A DNA stretch of 64,000 bases from Thiohalocapsa sp963695445 (GCA_963695445.1 CAVOGV010000061.1:174483-238482), one strand, 5' to 3'; counted from the first letter of the stretch, positions 29,316 through 38,311 are shown. Translations and numbers: made by a program. The notes: a model not told the origin generated them from the letters alone.

Positions 29316-29652
29316 GAAGGGGAGCGAGGAACGACAGCAAATCTTGGATGCCGCGCGCGTCAAGGTCGCTGCCGACCTGTCTTCTTCGGATAGCATCCTG
29401 TTCAGCGTCCAGGATCTCAGGGTTGCTGGTGACTGGGCTTTGCTGCAGGCGCAACCGGTCACGGCGTCCGGTGAACCCATTCACATCGATTGCATCGAGG
29501 CGGACGAGATAACGCTCGTTCTGCTACGTTTGCGCAATGGCGCATGGCACGTGGAACGCGGCGGAACCACCTGTGCCAACGATGTCTTTTGGTTGGCATG
29601 GCAACAGGAGCTCGGTGCACCCGCGCAGCTCTTTGATCTGGGTGGCGACTGA
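29233..29652 (+). CDS. Small exported protein of unknown function
   Basis: The product of about 139 residues begins MLLRHLLLAFSLLLTISSASG, a clear signal peptide, with AGGAG 7 bases upstream. The mature domain reads EERQQILDAARVKVAADL and RVAGDWALLQAQP, a pattern I have seen in small periplasmic proteins of unknown role, and holds two cysteines (IDCIEAD and TTCAND) that may form a disulfide. The gene directly downstream encodes a peptidoglycan-binding amidase, so a partner or inhibitor role is possible but untested. Confidence 0.65.
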   Translation: MLLRHLLLAFSLLLTISSASGQMVVTPEKGSEERQQILDAARVKVAADLSSSDSILFSVQDLRVAGDWALLQAQPVTASGEPIHIDCIEADEITLVLLRLRNGAWHVERGGTTCANDVFWLAWQQELGAPAQLFDLGGD

Positions 29653-29813
29653 ACAGCCCTGCGACGAGTTGTTTGGACCGGGGCGGTCACGACCCGGTGG
29701 TTCCGCGCTGAATCGGTGCTGTCAGCGCCGCAGAAAACCCGGCTACAATGCAAACATCTCAGCGGTAACGAGACCTCAGGCGCCAGTGACTTCGTCATCG
29801 TTAGGAGATCATC

Positions 29814-30776
29814 ATGCCCATAGACCTCAATGCCCTTGACCAGCCCGACGCCCGGCTCGTTCAAGCGGGACTGAAGCATTTCGGATTCTACGACGGCACG
29901 CTGTTCGGCAAACCCGGGCCGAAAACGCGAGCCGCCTACGAGCGCTATCGCAACGGTGCCCCCAAGGACGTCGTTCCCGTGCCATCTGCGGAACTGCTGG
30001 CCTATCCGCGCACGGTCCGAGACGAGATCGAGTTCCCCGGCGACATCGCCGACGGGACGCGGGGGCGGAAGGCGCGGCGGGTTCAGGAGTGGCTGACCAT
30101 TCAGGGATTCCGCACGGCGATCGACGATGATTTTGGACCCGCAACGAAACGCGCATTGGAGGCGTTTCAACGGGCGAGGGGGCTTGAGCAGACCGGCACA
30201 GTCGATGAGCAGAGCTGGCAGGCGCTTGTGGCGCCCATGGTCCGCGCGTTCTCGAAGACCGAGCCCGGCGACAGCTTCGGCGACACGGTGCTGCGCGTTG
30301 CCAAACAACATCTCAAAGAGCATCCGATCGAGCTTGGCGGTGCGAACTGCGGTCCCTGGGTGCGGGCCTACATGGACGGCAACCAAGGTGCGCCATGGGC
30401 CTGGTGCGCGGGTTTCGTCACCTTCGTGATGAAACAGGCCGCCGAGATTCACGGCGTCCCAGCGCCGATCAGCGGCTCCTTTTCATGCGACCTATTGGCG
30501 ATGCAGGCAAAGGAGGCGGGGCGCTTCGTGTCTGAGCGTTCCATCGATACGACAACCGCGAATTGGTCTGACGACGCCCTCGGGTCTTGCTGCATTTTCC
30601 TCGTCAGACGCACTTCGCGCGACTGGACCCATACCGGATTCGCGTTTGATTATCGTGCCGACGGCACCTTTGCAACCATCGAGGGCAACACCAACGACGA
30701 GGGAAGCCGCGAGGGCTATGAGGTCTGCCAGCGCGCCAGGGGCCGCGGCAGCAAGGATTTCATTCGCCTGATCTGA
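29814..30776 (+). CDS. Peptidoglycan-binding protein with CHAP-like cysteine amidase domain
   Basis: The 320-residue product lacks a signal peptide. Residues about 8-45 look like a first peptidoglycan-binding repeat (LKHFGFYDGTLFGKPGPKTR), and 80-140 form a clear PG_binding_1 domain (VQEWLTIQGFRTAIDDDFGPAT). The C-terminal half carries a CHAP/NlpC-type hydrolase pattern: Cys in WAWCAGFV, His in WTHTGFAFD and Asn/Asp in TIEGNTNDEG. It should cut cell-wall peptides. Without an export signal it would need lysis, a phage holin or a secretion system, so an endolysin or effector is conceivable. A ribosome site (AGGAG-like TTAGGAGATC) lies before the ATG. Confidence 0.75.
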   Translation: MPIDLNALDQPDARLVQAGLKHFGFYDGTLFGKPGPKTRAAYERYRNGAPKDVVPVPSAELLAYPRTVRDEIEFPGDIADGTRGRKARRVQEWLTIQGFRTAIDDDFGPATKRALEAFQRARGLEQTGTVDEQSWQALVAPMVRAFSKTEPGDSFGDTVLRVAKQHLKEHPIELGGANCGPWVRAYMDGNQGAPWAWCAGFVTFVMKQAAEIHGVPAPISGSFSCDLLAMQAKEAGRFVSERSIDTTTANWSDDALGSCCIFLVRRTSRDWTHTGFAFDYRADGTFATIEGNTNDEGSREGYEVCQRARGRGSKDFIRLI

Positions 30777-30809
30777 CTGCCTCGTTGACCGTCCATAGCC
30801 GTTCATGCA

Positions 30810-31956
30810 TTGAAAATCGTCCTCGCCCCCAACGCCCTGAAAGGCAGCTGCACCGCGAGTGCCGCCGCCGCCGCACTCGCGGCCGGTGTCGCCCGCGCGC
30901 TGCCGGATGCCGAGTTGGTTCAGGTGCCGGTGGCGGACGGTGGCGACGGGCTGGTTGATGTCTTGACCCAGGCATTGCGTGGGGAATCGCGACCCTATCG
31001 GGTGACGGGCCCTGGCTTCGACTCCGGTCGATGCCGAGCTGACCTGGATCGCCGCGCAACGCACCGCGGTGATCGAAATGGCACTGGCCAGCGGCCTGGC
31101 GTTGCTGGCCGAAGCCGACCGCGATCCGACGGCGACGACGACGTTGGGTACCGGCGAGTTGATGCGCCATGCGCTGGCACTCGGTGCGGAGAAACTGGTC
31201 GTCGGGATCGGTGGCAGCGCCACGAATGACGGCGGCATCGGCATGGCCGCGGCCCTGGGCTATCGGTTTCTCGACCGGGCAGGGGAGCCGATCGTGCCCG
31301 TCGGCGGCAACCTGTCACTTATCGATCGTATCGATTTCGGCGGCGTCGATGCCCGGCTTGCGGCCGCGCGTGTCGAGGCGATCTGCGACGTCGACAACCC
31401 GCTGACCGGCCCCAGCGGCGCGTCCGCGATCTACGGTCCCCAGAAGGGCGCTACACCGGCACAGGTGGCATTGCTCGATGCCGGTCTTGCGCATCTGTCG
31501 ACGGTGATTCAACGCGATCTCGATGTCGATTGTCGCGACATCCCCGGTGCCGGCGCCGCCGGTGGCCTGGGTGCCGGCCTCATGGCCTTTTGTGGCGCCG
31601 AATTGCGCCCCGGTGCCGAGGTCGTGCTGGAACTGGTGCAGCTGGATCGGCACCTGATCGGCGCCGATCTGGTATTGACCGCCGAGGGCCGCATCGATGG
31701 TCAGACCCGCTTCGGTAAGGCGCCCGGTGCCGTCGCTGCCCACGCGGCCCGGCTCGGGGTGCCTTGCGTCGCCATCGCCGGCAGCATTGGTGATGACGTT
31801 GCGGCGCTGCATGGAGCCGGCATTCAGGCCATTTTCAGCCTGTGTCCAGGGCCTATCACCTTGACGCAAGCCCAGAGCCAGGCCGAGGACCTGCTAGCCC
31901 GCGCCGCCGAGCAGGCGGTGCGCGCCTTCTGTGCTGGCTTGTGCAGGGATCGATAG
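30810..31956 (+). CDS. Glycerate kinase, one frame break
   Basis: A TTG start at 30810 opens MKIVLAPNALKGSCTASAAA, the conserved N-terminus of GarK/GlxK-type glycerate 2-kinases. After a break the second part runs from MALASGLALL through VGIGGSATNDGGIGMAAALG, CDVDNPLTGPSGAS and GAGAAGGLGAGLMAF, all family blocks. An extra G at about 31020 shifts the frame; removing it joins the parts as PGFTPVDAELTWIAAQRTAV. Length about 381 residues is normal. The enzyme phosphorylates glycerate to 2-phosphoglycerate, a way to return glyoxylate carbon to the central pathways; isocitrate lyase lies 302 bases downstream on the same strand. Confidence 0.88.
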
Positions 31957-32258
31957 GAAAGGGTCGGCCTTGGCTCCGTGCACGCTGATGCATCTGTACG
32001 AATCCGTGCCTTTAATGACTCCTAAGACTGCCACCTCTCCGGCAGCCGATGCGTGTCGCAGCGGGGCGCTGCGCCATGATAATTCTCAAAACCAATAACC
32101 AGGATTTATATAATTGTCTTTCCAAATATTCGGACGCTGGCTAAGGTTCGGCATAAGACCGAGTGCTTCGGTCAAAAATTAGCCGTTTCCGTCACTTGTG
32201 CCACCCTGAGGTGGTGTAAGGGCGGGGCGGCACAGTTGATACCATTTTGGAGAATGCC
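31957..32258 (+). promoter_or_regulatory. AT-rich leader upstream of isocitrate lyase
   Basis: This 302-base gap has lower GC than its surroundings. TATAAT at 32109-32114 is a good -10 candidate but has no matching -35. A 6-base-pair hairpin (GACCGA-GTGCT-TCGGTC, 32157-32173) and CCACC-CTGA-GGTGG near 32201-32214 may act in the leader. Repeat motif CCTTGGCTCCG occurs at 31968-31978. No gene is visible. Confidence 0.4.
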
Positions 32259-33576
32259 ATGACCCGTACCCTCACCCGCAAAGAGCAGATCCAGGCCATC
32301 GAGAAGGATTGGGCTGAGAACAGCCGCTGGACCGATGTCGCGCGCGGCTACAGCGCCGCCGACGTCGTGCGTCTGCGCGGCAGCGTGCAGCCGGAGCATA
32401 CCTATGCGCGCCGCGGTGCCGAAAAGCTGTGGGGCCTGGTGCATGGCGATGCCAAGAAGGGCTACGTGAACTGCATGGGCGCCATCACCGGCGGCCAGGC
32501 GATGCAGCAGGCCAAGGCCGGTATCGAGGCCATCTATCTGTCCGGCTGGCAGGTGGCGGCGGACGGCAACACCTCCGAGACCATGTATCCGGACCAGTCG
32601 CTGTATGCCTACGACTCGGTGCCGACCATGGTCCGCCGCATCAACAACACCTTCAAGCGCGCCGACGAGATCCAGTGGTCGAAGGAGATCGGCCCCGGTG
32701 ACGATGGCTATGTGGACTACTTCCTGCCCATCGTCGCGGATGCCGAGGCCGGCTTCGGCGGCGTGCTGAACGCCTTCGAGTTGATGAAGAACATGATCGC
32801 CGCCGGCGCCTCCGGTGTGCATTTCGAGGACCAGCTGGCGGCGGTTAAGAAGTGCGGCCACATGGGCGGCAAGGTGCTGGTGCCGACCTCCGAGGCGGTG
32901 CAGAAGCTGGTCGCCGCGCGTCTGGCGTCCGATGTCATGGGCGTGCCGACGCTGCTGCTGGCGCGCACCGATGCCGAGGCGGCCAATCTGCTGACCTCCG
33001 ATGTCGACGACAACGACCAGCCGTTCCTGACCGGCACCCGCACCGCCGAGGGCTTCTATCAGGTCAAGAACGGCCTGGAGCAGGCCATCAGCCGCGGCCT
33101 GGCCTATGCGCCCTATGCCGACCTGGTCTGGTGCGAGACCGGCACGCCGGACCTGGGCTTCGCCCGCGAGTTCGCCCAGGCGCTGCTGGAGAAGAACCCG
33201 AACAAGCTGCTGGCCTACAACTGCTCGCCGTCGTTCAACTGGAAGAAGAACCTGGACGACGCGACCATCGCCAAGTTCCAGGATGAGCTGGCGGACATGG
33301 GCTACAAGTACCAGTTCATCACCCTCGCCGGCATCCACAACATGTGGTACAACATGTTCGATCTGGCCTATGACTACGCCCGTGGCGAGGGCATGAAGCA
33401 CTATGTCGAGAAGGTGCAGCAGCCGGAGTTCGACGTCCCGCGACCGCGGCTATACCTTCGTCTCCCATCAGCAGGAGGTGGGCGCCGGCTACTTCGACGA
33501 CGTCACCACCACCATCCAGGGCGGGGTGTCCTCCGTCACGGCACTGACCGGCTCGACTGAAGAAGAGCAGTTCTGA
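32259..33576 (+). CDS. aceA: Isocitrate lyase, one frame break
   Basis: From ATG 32259 (MTRTLTRKEQIQAIEKDW, with GGAG 7 bases before) the product is a full-length isocitrate lyase of about 438 residues. It carries the catalytic loop KKCGHMGGK, with the active-site Cys, and the substrate loops WQVAADGN and YNCSPSFNW. It splits isocitrate to glyoxylate and succinate, the first step of the glyoxylate shunt. An extra C near 33438 changes the frame close to the end; without it the C-terminus reads VRDRGYTFVSHQQEVGAGYF to EEEQF and stops at 33576, as in other family members. rraA and aceK follow on the same strand. Confidence 0.92.
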
Positions 33577-33716
33577 CCCTCGGCGCCAGGGCTGATGCCC
33601 CGGCGTTCCCCTGTCAGATATCGCCGTCGATGCGGTGGGCGTCTCGAATCCCTGCAGGTCGAGCCCTGCCGCATCGCTGGTTGAACCCGGATGATGTTTT
33701 CCGAGGATGATCAGTC

Positions 33717-34301
33717 ATGTCCTTCAGTACCGCCGATCTCTATGACCAGTTCGAGGAGCGGCTCGGCGTCTGTGAGCCGGTCTTCTCGGACTTCGGCGGC
33801 AGAGAGGCATTCTCGGGACCGGCGGTGACGATCAAGTGTTTCGAGGACAATTCGCGCATCAAGGAGGCGCTGGCGGAGCCCGGCGAGGGCAGGGTGCTGG
33901 TGGTCGACGCTGGCGGTTCGGCGCGCTGCGCGATGCTCGGCGACCTGATTGCCGAGAGCGCCGTGGCCAATGGTTGGGCCGGCGTGGTCATCGACGGCTG
34001 TGTGCGCGACGTCGAGCGCCTGGCGGAGCTGGACCTCGGCGTCAAGGCGCTGGCGGCGACTCCGCGCAAGAGTACGCGCCGCGGTGAGGGCCAGCGCGAC
34101 CTGCCCATCGACCTCGCTGGCGTGCTTGTTCGGCCGGGCGACTGGGTCTATTGCGACGCGGATGGCGTCGTGGTTGCGCCCTCGGGCCTGATCGAGCCGG
34201 GAAACGGGTCGCGCGATGAATACGCCACGGCCGGCAGGCGGTTCCCGGGTCTACCGTTTGCCCTGTGGGGAGCCGCTGACCTCGCTCTTGCGGCTGCCTG
34301 A
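33717..34301 (+). CDS. rraA: RraA family protein (RNase E regulator / aldolase-like)
   Basis: Residues 1-159 match RraA throughout, including the ring-forming GDLIAESAVANGWAGVVIDG and CVRDVERLAEL. RraA binds RNase E and slows mRNA decay in Escherichia coli; other members are HMG/CHA aldolases or oxaloacetate decarboxylases, and Gly/Asp residues of that active site (GCVRD) are kept. RraA usually ends near residue 161, but this frame runs to 194. A single missing G near 34198 would give the ending EAGKRVAR with a stop at 34217-34219, so the last 30 residues may be false. It lies between aceA and aceK, so a metabolic role deserves thought. Confidence 0.88.
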   Translation: MSFSTADLYDQFEERLGVCEPVFSDFGGREAFSGPAVTIKCFEDNSRIKEALAEPGEGRVLVVDAGGSARCAMLGDLIAESAVANGWAGVVIDGCVRDVERLAELDLGVKALAATPRKSTRRGEGQRDLPIDLAGVLVRPGDWVYCDADGVVVAPSGLIEPGNGSRDEYATAGRRFPGLPFALWGAADLALAAA

Positions 34302-34601
34302 TGAACCTCGATCCGGCAGTTGTTCCGATCGTAGGGGCTCCGATCGTAGCGGCGAATTCAATCGCCCAGTCAATGCCTTCAGTGCGGCGAAAGCCGCATC
34401 TGGATCAACCGACGCGGACGGGGTGACGGGCATGCTGTGCTTTGACCATGCTACCGCTGCGTCGTTGGATTGGGCGCTGGGGCAGTATTTCCGCTTGCTC
34501 GACGTCTGGTTCAGCGCCCCTAACTGTTGGAGTTCGCTCGACCCTTGCTCGGTCTCGGCTCGCGGCGATATCCATGACCATCGCGGTGAACGGCGCCGCT
34601 A
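34302..34601. other. Intergenic region with palindrome half-copy
   Basis: No gene is visible. The stretch 34325-34370 contains the direct repeat TCCGATCGTAG (34325-34335 and 34340-34350), and 34347-34370 matches one arm of the 25201 palindrome with two mismatches. The remainder should hold the aceK promoter or leader. Confidence 0.5.
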
Positions 34602-36370
34602 ATGGCCTGGATCGAAGCCAAACAGCTGGCCGAGGCCATCCTCGACGGCTTCGATCGCCATTACCGGCTGTTCCGCGAGATCACCAGCGGCGCCCGGCAG
34701 CGGTTTGAACAAGCGGACTGGGGCGCGGTGCAGCGCAGCGCGCGCGAACGCATCGACTTCTACGACAAGCGCGTGACGGAGACCACCGCCGTGCTGCGTC
34801 GCGAGTTCCGTTTGCGCAGCCCCGAGGACGAACTCTGGAAGCGGGTCAAGATCGAGTATTCCCGCCTGCTGCCCCAGCATCATCAGCCGGAACTCGCCGA
34901 GACCTTCTACAATTCCGTGTTCTGCCGGCTGTTCGACCGACGCTACTACAACAACGCCTACATCTTCGTCTGGCCGATGCTGTCCACCGAGCATCTGGAG
35001 GCGGAGATACCCATCTTCCGCCCCTATTACCCGGACCGCGACGGCTTTGCGCGCGTCATCTGGAGCATCCTGGAAGACCTCTGCTTCAGCGTGCCGTTTC
35101 GCGACCGTCGGCGCGACGTGCGCAACCTGATGCGCGCGATTCGCGAGCGTTTTCCGCCGAATCGCGCACGGCACCAGAATTTCCAGCTCGCGGTGCTGTC
35201 GGAGCCGTTCTTTCGCAACAAGGCCGCCTATGTCATCGGCAAGGTGATCAATGGTGCCGAGCAGATTCCGTTCGTGATCCCGATTCTGAACGATCGTGGG
35301 GAGAATCTCGGCGACAACGACAACGACAACGACAACGATAAGAGGGCAGGGGCGGGCTGTATGTCGACACGTTGCTGAGCGGCGAGGACGACATCTCCAA
35401 CATCTTCAGCTTCTCGCGTGCCTATTTCATGGTCGACACCGAGGTGCCGGCCGCGGTGGTGGACTTCCTGCGCCCGCTGATGCGCCACAAGGGCAAGGCG
35501 GAGCTTTACACCGCCATCGGCCTACAGAAGTTTGGCAAGGCCGAGTTCTATCGCGACTTTCTCAAGCACCTGCGCTATTCCAGCGATCAGTTGGTCGTCG
35601 CCCCCGGCATTCGCGGCATGGTCATGTGCGTGTTTACGCTGCCGTCGTTTCCCTACGTGTTCAAGGTCATCAAGGACCGCTTCCCGCCGCCCAAGGAGAT
35701 GACCCGCGCCCAGGTGATGGACAAGTACCTGCTGGTGAAGATGCACGACCGCGTCGGGCGCATGGCCGACTCCTGGGAGTATTCGCATGTCGCCTTTCCC
35801 CGCGGGCGTTTTTCCGATGAGCTGATCACCATGCTGCGCGAGGAGTGCGCCGGCAGCATCGAGCAGGTCGAGGACCAGCTGATCGTCAAGCACCTGTACA
35901 TCGAGCGGCGTATGTCGCCGCTGAATATGTACCTGGCCAGTGCCGACGACGACGATATCGCCCATGCCGCCTTGGAGTACGGCGACGCCATCAAGCAGCT
36001 CGCCGCGGCGAATATCTTTCCCGGCGATTTCCTGTTCAAGAACTTCGGTGTCACACGCCAGGGCAGGGTCGTGTTCTACGACTACGACGAACTCTGCTAT
36101 CTGACCGAGTGCCGCTTCCGCGACATCCCGCCGCCGCCGTTTCCGGAAATGGAGTTCTCCGACGAGGTCTGGTACACCGCCGCCCCCGGCGACGTGTTCC
36201 CGGAAGAGTTCGAGACCTTCCTGCTCACCGACCCACGCTTTCGCAAGGCGTTTCGGCCCCTGCATCGCGAGATCTTCGACCCCAGCTGGTGGCGCGCCCG
36301 GCAGAGCGCGATCCGCGATGGTCGGGTGGAGGACGTGTTTCCGTATCCAGAGGATCGGCGTTTTCGCTAG
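34602..36370 (+). CDS. aceK: Isocitrate dehydrogenase kinase/phosphatase, one frame break
   Basis: The two reading frames together give about 589 residues of AceK, from MAWIEAKQLAEAILDGFD to the C-terminal ARQSAIRDGRVEDVFPYPED. Family blocks include FSFSRAYFMVDTEVPAAVVDF, GLQKFGKAEFYRDFLKHL, FPYVFKVIKDRFPPPK (ATP site) and NFGVTRQGRVVFYDYDELC (catalytic Asp). AceK switches isocitrate dehydrogenase off and on, steering isocitrate to AceA. One G missing from the run near 35354 breaks the frame; adding it gives AGAGLYVDTLLSGEDD. Just before lies an insert (GDNDNDNDNDK) coded by a CGACAA repeat, not found in well-known AceK sequences. Confidence 0.93.
35312..35338 (+). repeat. CGACAA hexanucleotide microsatellite inside aceK
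   Basis: Four exact CGACAA copies followed by CGA encode Asp-Asn repeats in AceK. Copy-number change by whole units keeps the frame, so length variation could be tolerated. The same unit occurs six times at 42715-42750. Confidence 0.9.
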
Positions 36371-36391
36371 ACCGATCAATTGTCGGGTCTA
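36368..36391 (+). terminator. Possible terminator after aceK
   Basis: The stem TAGACC...GGTCTA, with an inner GA/TC pair and a short loop, starts at the aceK stop and is followed by GTTTTAG. It is a modest rho-independent terminator candidate. Confidence 0.45.
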
Positions 36392-36457
36392 GTTTTAGAC
36401 CCTTGGCTAACATGACCGATGGGCTTGATCTAAAGAGACTGTTGAGCTATTCATATT

Positions 36458-36472
36458 TATTCGTAGCGAATA
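36458..36472 (+). promoter_or_regulatory. Inverted repeat upstream of parD, probable operator
   Basis: TATTCG-TAG-CGAATA is a perfect 6-base inverted repeat 15 bases before the parD start, in an AT-rich stretch unlike the surrounding DNA. Antitoxins of this type bind such palindromes to repress their own operon. Confidence 0.55.
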
Positions 36473-36486
36473 TTGTGAGGCGCGCG

Positions 36487-36735
36487 ATGGCAACAACCAG
36501 TCTGAGTCTAGGCGAGCATTGGGAAGTCTTTATCAAGCGTGAGGTCGCGAGCGGTCGTTACGGCTCCGCGAGCGAAGTGGTCCGGGACGCCTTACGCCAC
36601 ATGGAGGATTACAACAAAAGACTCGCGGCCTTGCGCGTCCATCTGGCCGAAGGCGAAGCACAGGCGCTCCGCGGGGACTTTGTGGATAATTATTCCCTGG
36701 ACCAGCTGCTGTCTGAGTCGGATCGGGAAGGGTGA
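36487..36735 (+). CDS. parD: ParD-like type II antitoxin
   Basis: The 82-residue product has the ribbon-helix-helix N-terminus of ParD (TTSLSLGEHWEVFIKREVAS, then GRYGSASEVVRDALRHMED) and a flexible acidic C-terminus (LLSESDREG) that should bind the toxin. It represses its own operon and neutralises ParE. ATG 36487 is the first start after the palindrome. It overlaps the toxin gene by four bases (GTGA), the usual tight coupling of such pairs. Confidence 0.9.
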   Translation: MATTSLSLGEHWEVFIKREVASGRYGSASEVVRDALRHMEDYNKRLAALRVHLAEGEAQALRGDFVDNYSLDQLLSESDREG

Positions 36736-37028
36736 GTCGCTTTCGCATCACGCCGCGTGCGAAGCAGGACTTGCGAAACATCGCCCGCTATACGCTCCTG
36801 ACATGGGGGCGTCCGCAGCGCGACAAATATCTGCGGGCCATCGACCGGCGGTTTTCGTGGCTAGCTGCGAATCCGAACCTCGGCACCCACCGCCCGGAGA
36901 TCAAGGAAGGCTACTTTAGCTATCCGCAAGGGTCGCACGTCATCTTCTACCTCATGCGTGAAGATGGGATTGATGTCATCGGCGTTCCGCACCAACGCAT
37001 GGATGTGGTCGGCTATTTCGACGGATAG
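36732..37028 (+). CDS. parE: ParE/RelE-superfamily toxin
   Basis: The 98-residue product starts at GTG 36732 and matches ParE toxins: ITPRAKQDLRNIARYTLLTW at the N-terminus, a central NPNLGTHRPEIKEGYFSYPQ and the C-terminal VIGVPHQRMDV block. ParE proteins poison DNA gyrase, while some relatives cut ribosome-bound mRNA. Sequence alone does not decide, but the pairing with ParD favours the gyrase type. It is convergent with apaH 33 bases further on. Confidence 0.9.
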   Translation: MSRFRITPRAKQDLRNIARYTLLTWGRPQRDKYLRAIDRRFSWLAANPNLGTHRPEIKEGYFSYPQGSHVIFYLMREDGIDVIGVPHQRMDVVGYFDG

Positions 37029-37060
37029 TCTGGCTGTTGGAGGTCAGTGTCGGAAAGGGG

Positions 37061-37894
37061 TCACCCCGGCGCGAGATAGCCGGTGCAGTCGAGATCGAAC
37101 ACCTTGATGGGTTTCTTGCGGCGGATGCGCACGGCGGTGAGGCTGCCGCCCCAGAGGCAGCCGGTGTCGAGACCCCAGACATTGTGCTCGGCGATGTAGC
37201 CGAGCATGGACCAGTGCCCGAATACGATGCGATCTTCGCGGGTGGCGCGGCTGGGCACCTTGAACCAGGGCAGCACGTCATCGGGCTGGCTGCCGGGTAC
37301 ACCCTTCTCGTTGAGCAGCAGGCGACCGTCGCGGTCGCAGTAGCGCAGGCGTGTGAAGCAGTTGGTGATGAAGCGCAGGCGGTCTTCGCCGGTGAGGTCC
37401 GGCGACCAGAGGTCGGGTTCGTTGCCGTACATCGCATGCAGAAAGTCGACGAAGCCGGGGCCTTGCAGCTCCGCTTCCAATTCCGCCGCGCAGGCCCTGG
37501 CTTGGGCCAGGTCCCACTGCGGCGGTAGTCCGGCGTGCAGCATCGAGAAGCGTTTTTTCTCATCGACATGCATCAGCGGCCGATGGCGCAGCCAGTGCAG
37601 GATCTCGTCGCGGTCGGGGGCAGTGAGCACGTCGTCGAGATTGCTCTTCTTGGCGTGCTTGTCGTTGCCGGCGGCGAGCGCGAGCAGGTGCAGATCGTGG
37701 TTGCCAAGGACCGTGACGGCCTGATCGCCGAGGGCCTTAACGTACCGGAGCACCGACAGGGACTCGGGGCCACGGTTGACCAGGTCGCCGACCAGCCAGA
37801 GTGTGTCGGCGATCGGGTCGAAGCCAATACGGTCCAGCAACTGGCGGAACTCGTCGTAGCAGCCCTGGATGTCGCCGACCGCGTAAGTGGCCAT
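37061..37894 (-). CDS. apaH: Symmetrical bis(5'-nucleosyl)-tetraphosphatase
   Basis: The 277-residue product is ApaH. It starts MATYAVGDIQGCYDEF, with the first metallophosphatase motif GDIQG, followed by WLVGDLVNRGPES, TVLGNHDLHLLA and the C-terminal GHWSMLGYI and GLDTGCLWGG. It hydrolyses Ap4A to two ADP using two metal ions, and also removes Np4 caps from RNA in enterobacteria. It follows apaG on the same strand by 27 bases, the classical apaGH order. No frame break. Confidence 0.95.
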   Translation of the reverse strand: MATYAVGDIQGCYDEFRQLLDRIGFDPIADTLWLVGDLVNRGPESLSVLRYVKALGDQAVTVLGNHDLHLLALAAGNDKHAKKSNLDDVLTAPDRDEILHWLRHRPLMHVDEKKRFSMLHAGLPPQWDLAQARACAAELEAELQGPGFVDFLHAMYGNEPDLWSPDLTGEDRLRFITNCFTRLRYCDRDGRLLLNEKGVPGSQPDDVLPWFKVPSRATREDRIVFGHWSMLGYIAEHNVWGLDTGCLWGGSLTAVRIRRKKPIKVFDLDCTGYLAPG

Positions 37895-37921
37895 GATGCT
37901 GATGCCTTCTTGTTGTGCAAG

Positions 37922-38311
37922 CTAGTGAAACCGTGCGCGATCGCCCAGCGAAAAGGCCGGTATCTCGGCGTCGAAGCGGGTGCCGTCGTCCGCGAGCATG
38001 CCATAGCTGCCGTGCATGCTGCCCACCGGCGTCTCAAGTTGGGTGCCGCTGGTGTAGCGGAAGGATTCGCCGGGCTTCAGGTGCGGTTGTTCGCCGACCA
38101 CGCCGGCGCCGCGCACCTCTTGGGTCTTGCCGTTGGCGTCGGTGACGATCCAGTGGCGATTTAGGAGCTTCGCCGGAAGCGAACCGTTGTTCTCGATGGT
38201 GATGGTGTAGGCGAACACGTACCGACCGGCGTCGGGATCGGACTGATCGCCAAGGTAGTTGGTGACCGCGCTGATGGCGATCTTGTAGGGTTGCTCTGTT
38301 TCGATGTGCAT
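37922..38311 (-). CDS. apaG: ApaG protein (CO2+/Mg2+ efflux-linked, FN3-like domain)
   Basis: The 129-residue product is ApaG: ITIENNGSLPAKLLNRHWIV, TQEVRGAGVVGEQPHLKPGE and the end MHGSYGMLADDG are the conserved blocks of this fibronectin III-like domain. Its role is linked to magnesium/cobalt resistance in Salmonella, and the domain occurs in eukaryotic PDIP38 and FBXO3. The start at 38311 (MHIETEQPYKIAI) is the family start; an upstream ATG at 38389 would overlap lpxA and is not used. It precedes apaH. Confidence 0.93.
   Translation of the reverse strand: MHIETEQPYKIAISAVTNYLGDQSDPDAGRYVFAYTITIENNGSLPAKLLNRHWIVTDANGKTQEVRGAGVVGEQPHLKPGESFRYTSGTQLETPVGSMHGSYGMLADDGTRFDAEIPAFSLGDRARFH

Noticed and set aside
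30492..31244. 250-codon minus-strand frame across the amidase end and glycerate kinase start
   Set aside because: It crosses two real genes on the other strand and shows no family motif.
32157..32178. Rho-independent terminator upstream of aceA
   Set aside because: The hairpin is followed by A residues on the plus strand and preceded by T residues on the minus strand, so it has no U-tract in either direction.
32172..33401. 409-codon minus-strand frame opposite isocitrate lyase
   Set aside because: Shadow frame; the His/Gly/Leu-rich translation is typical of antisense reading of high-GC genes.
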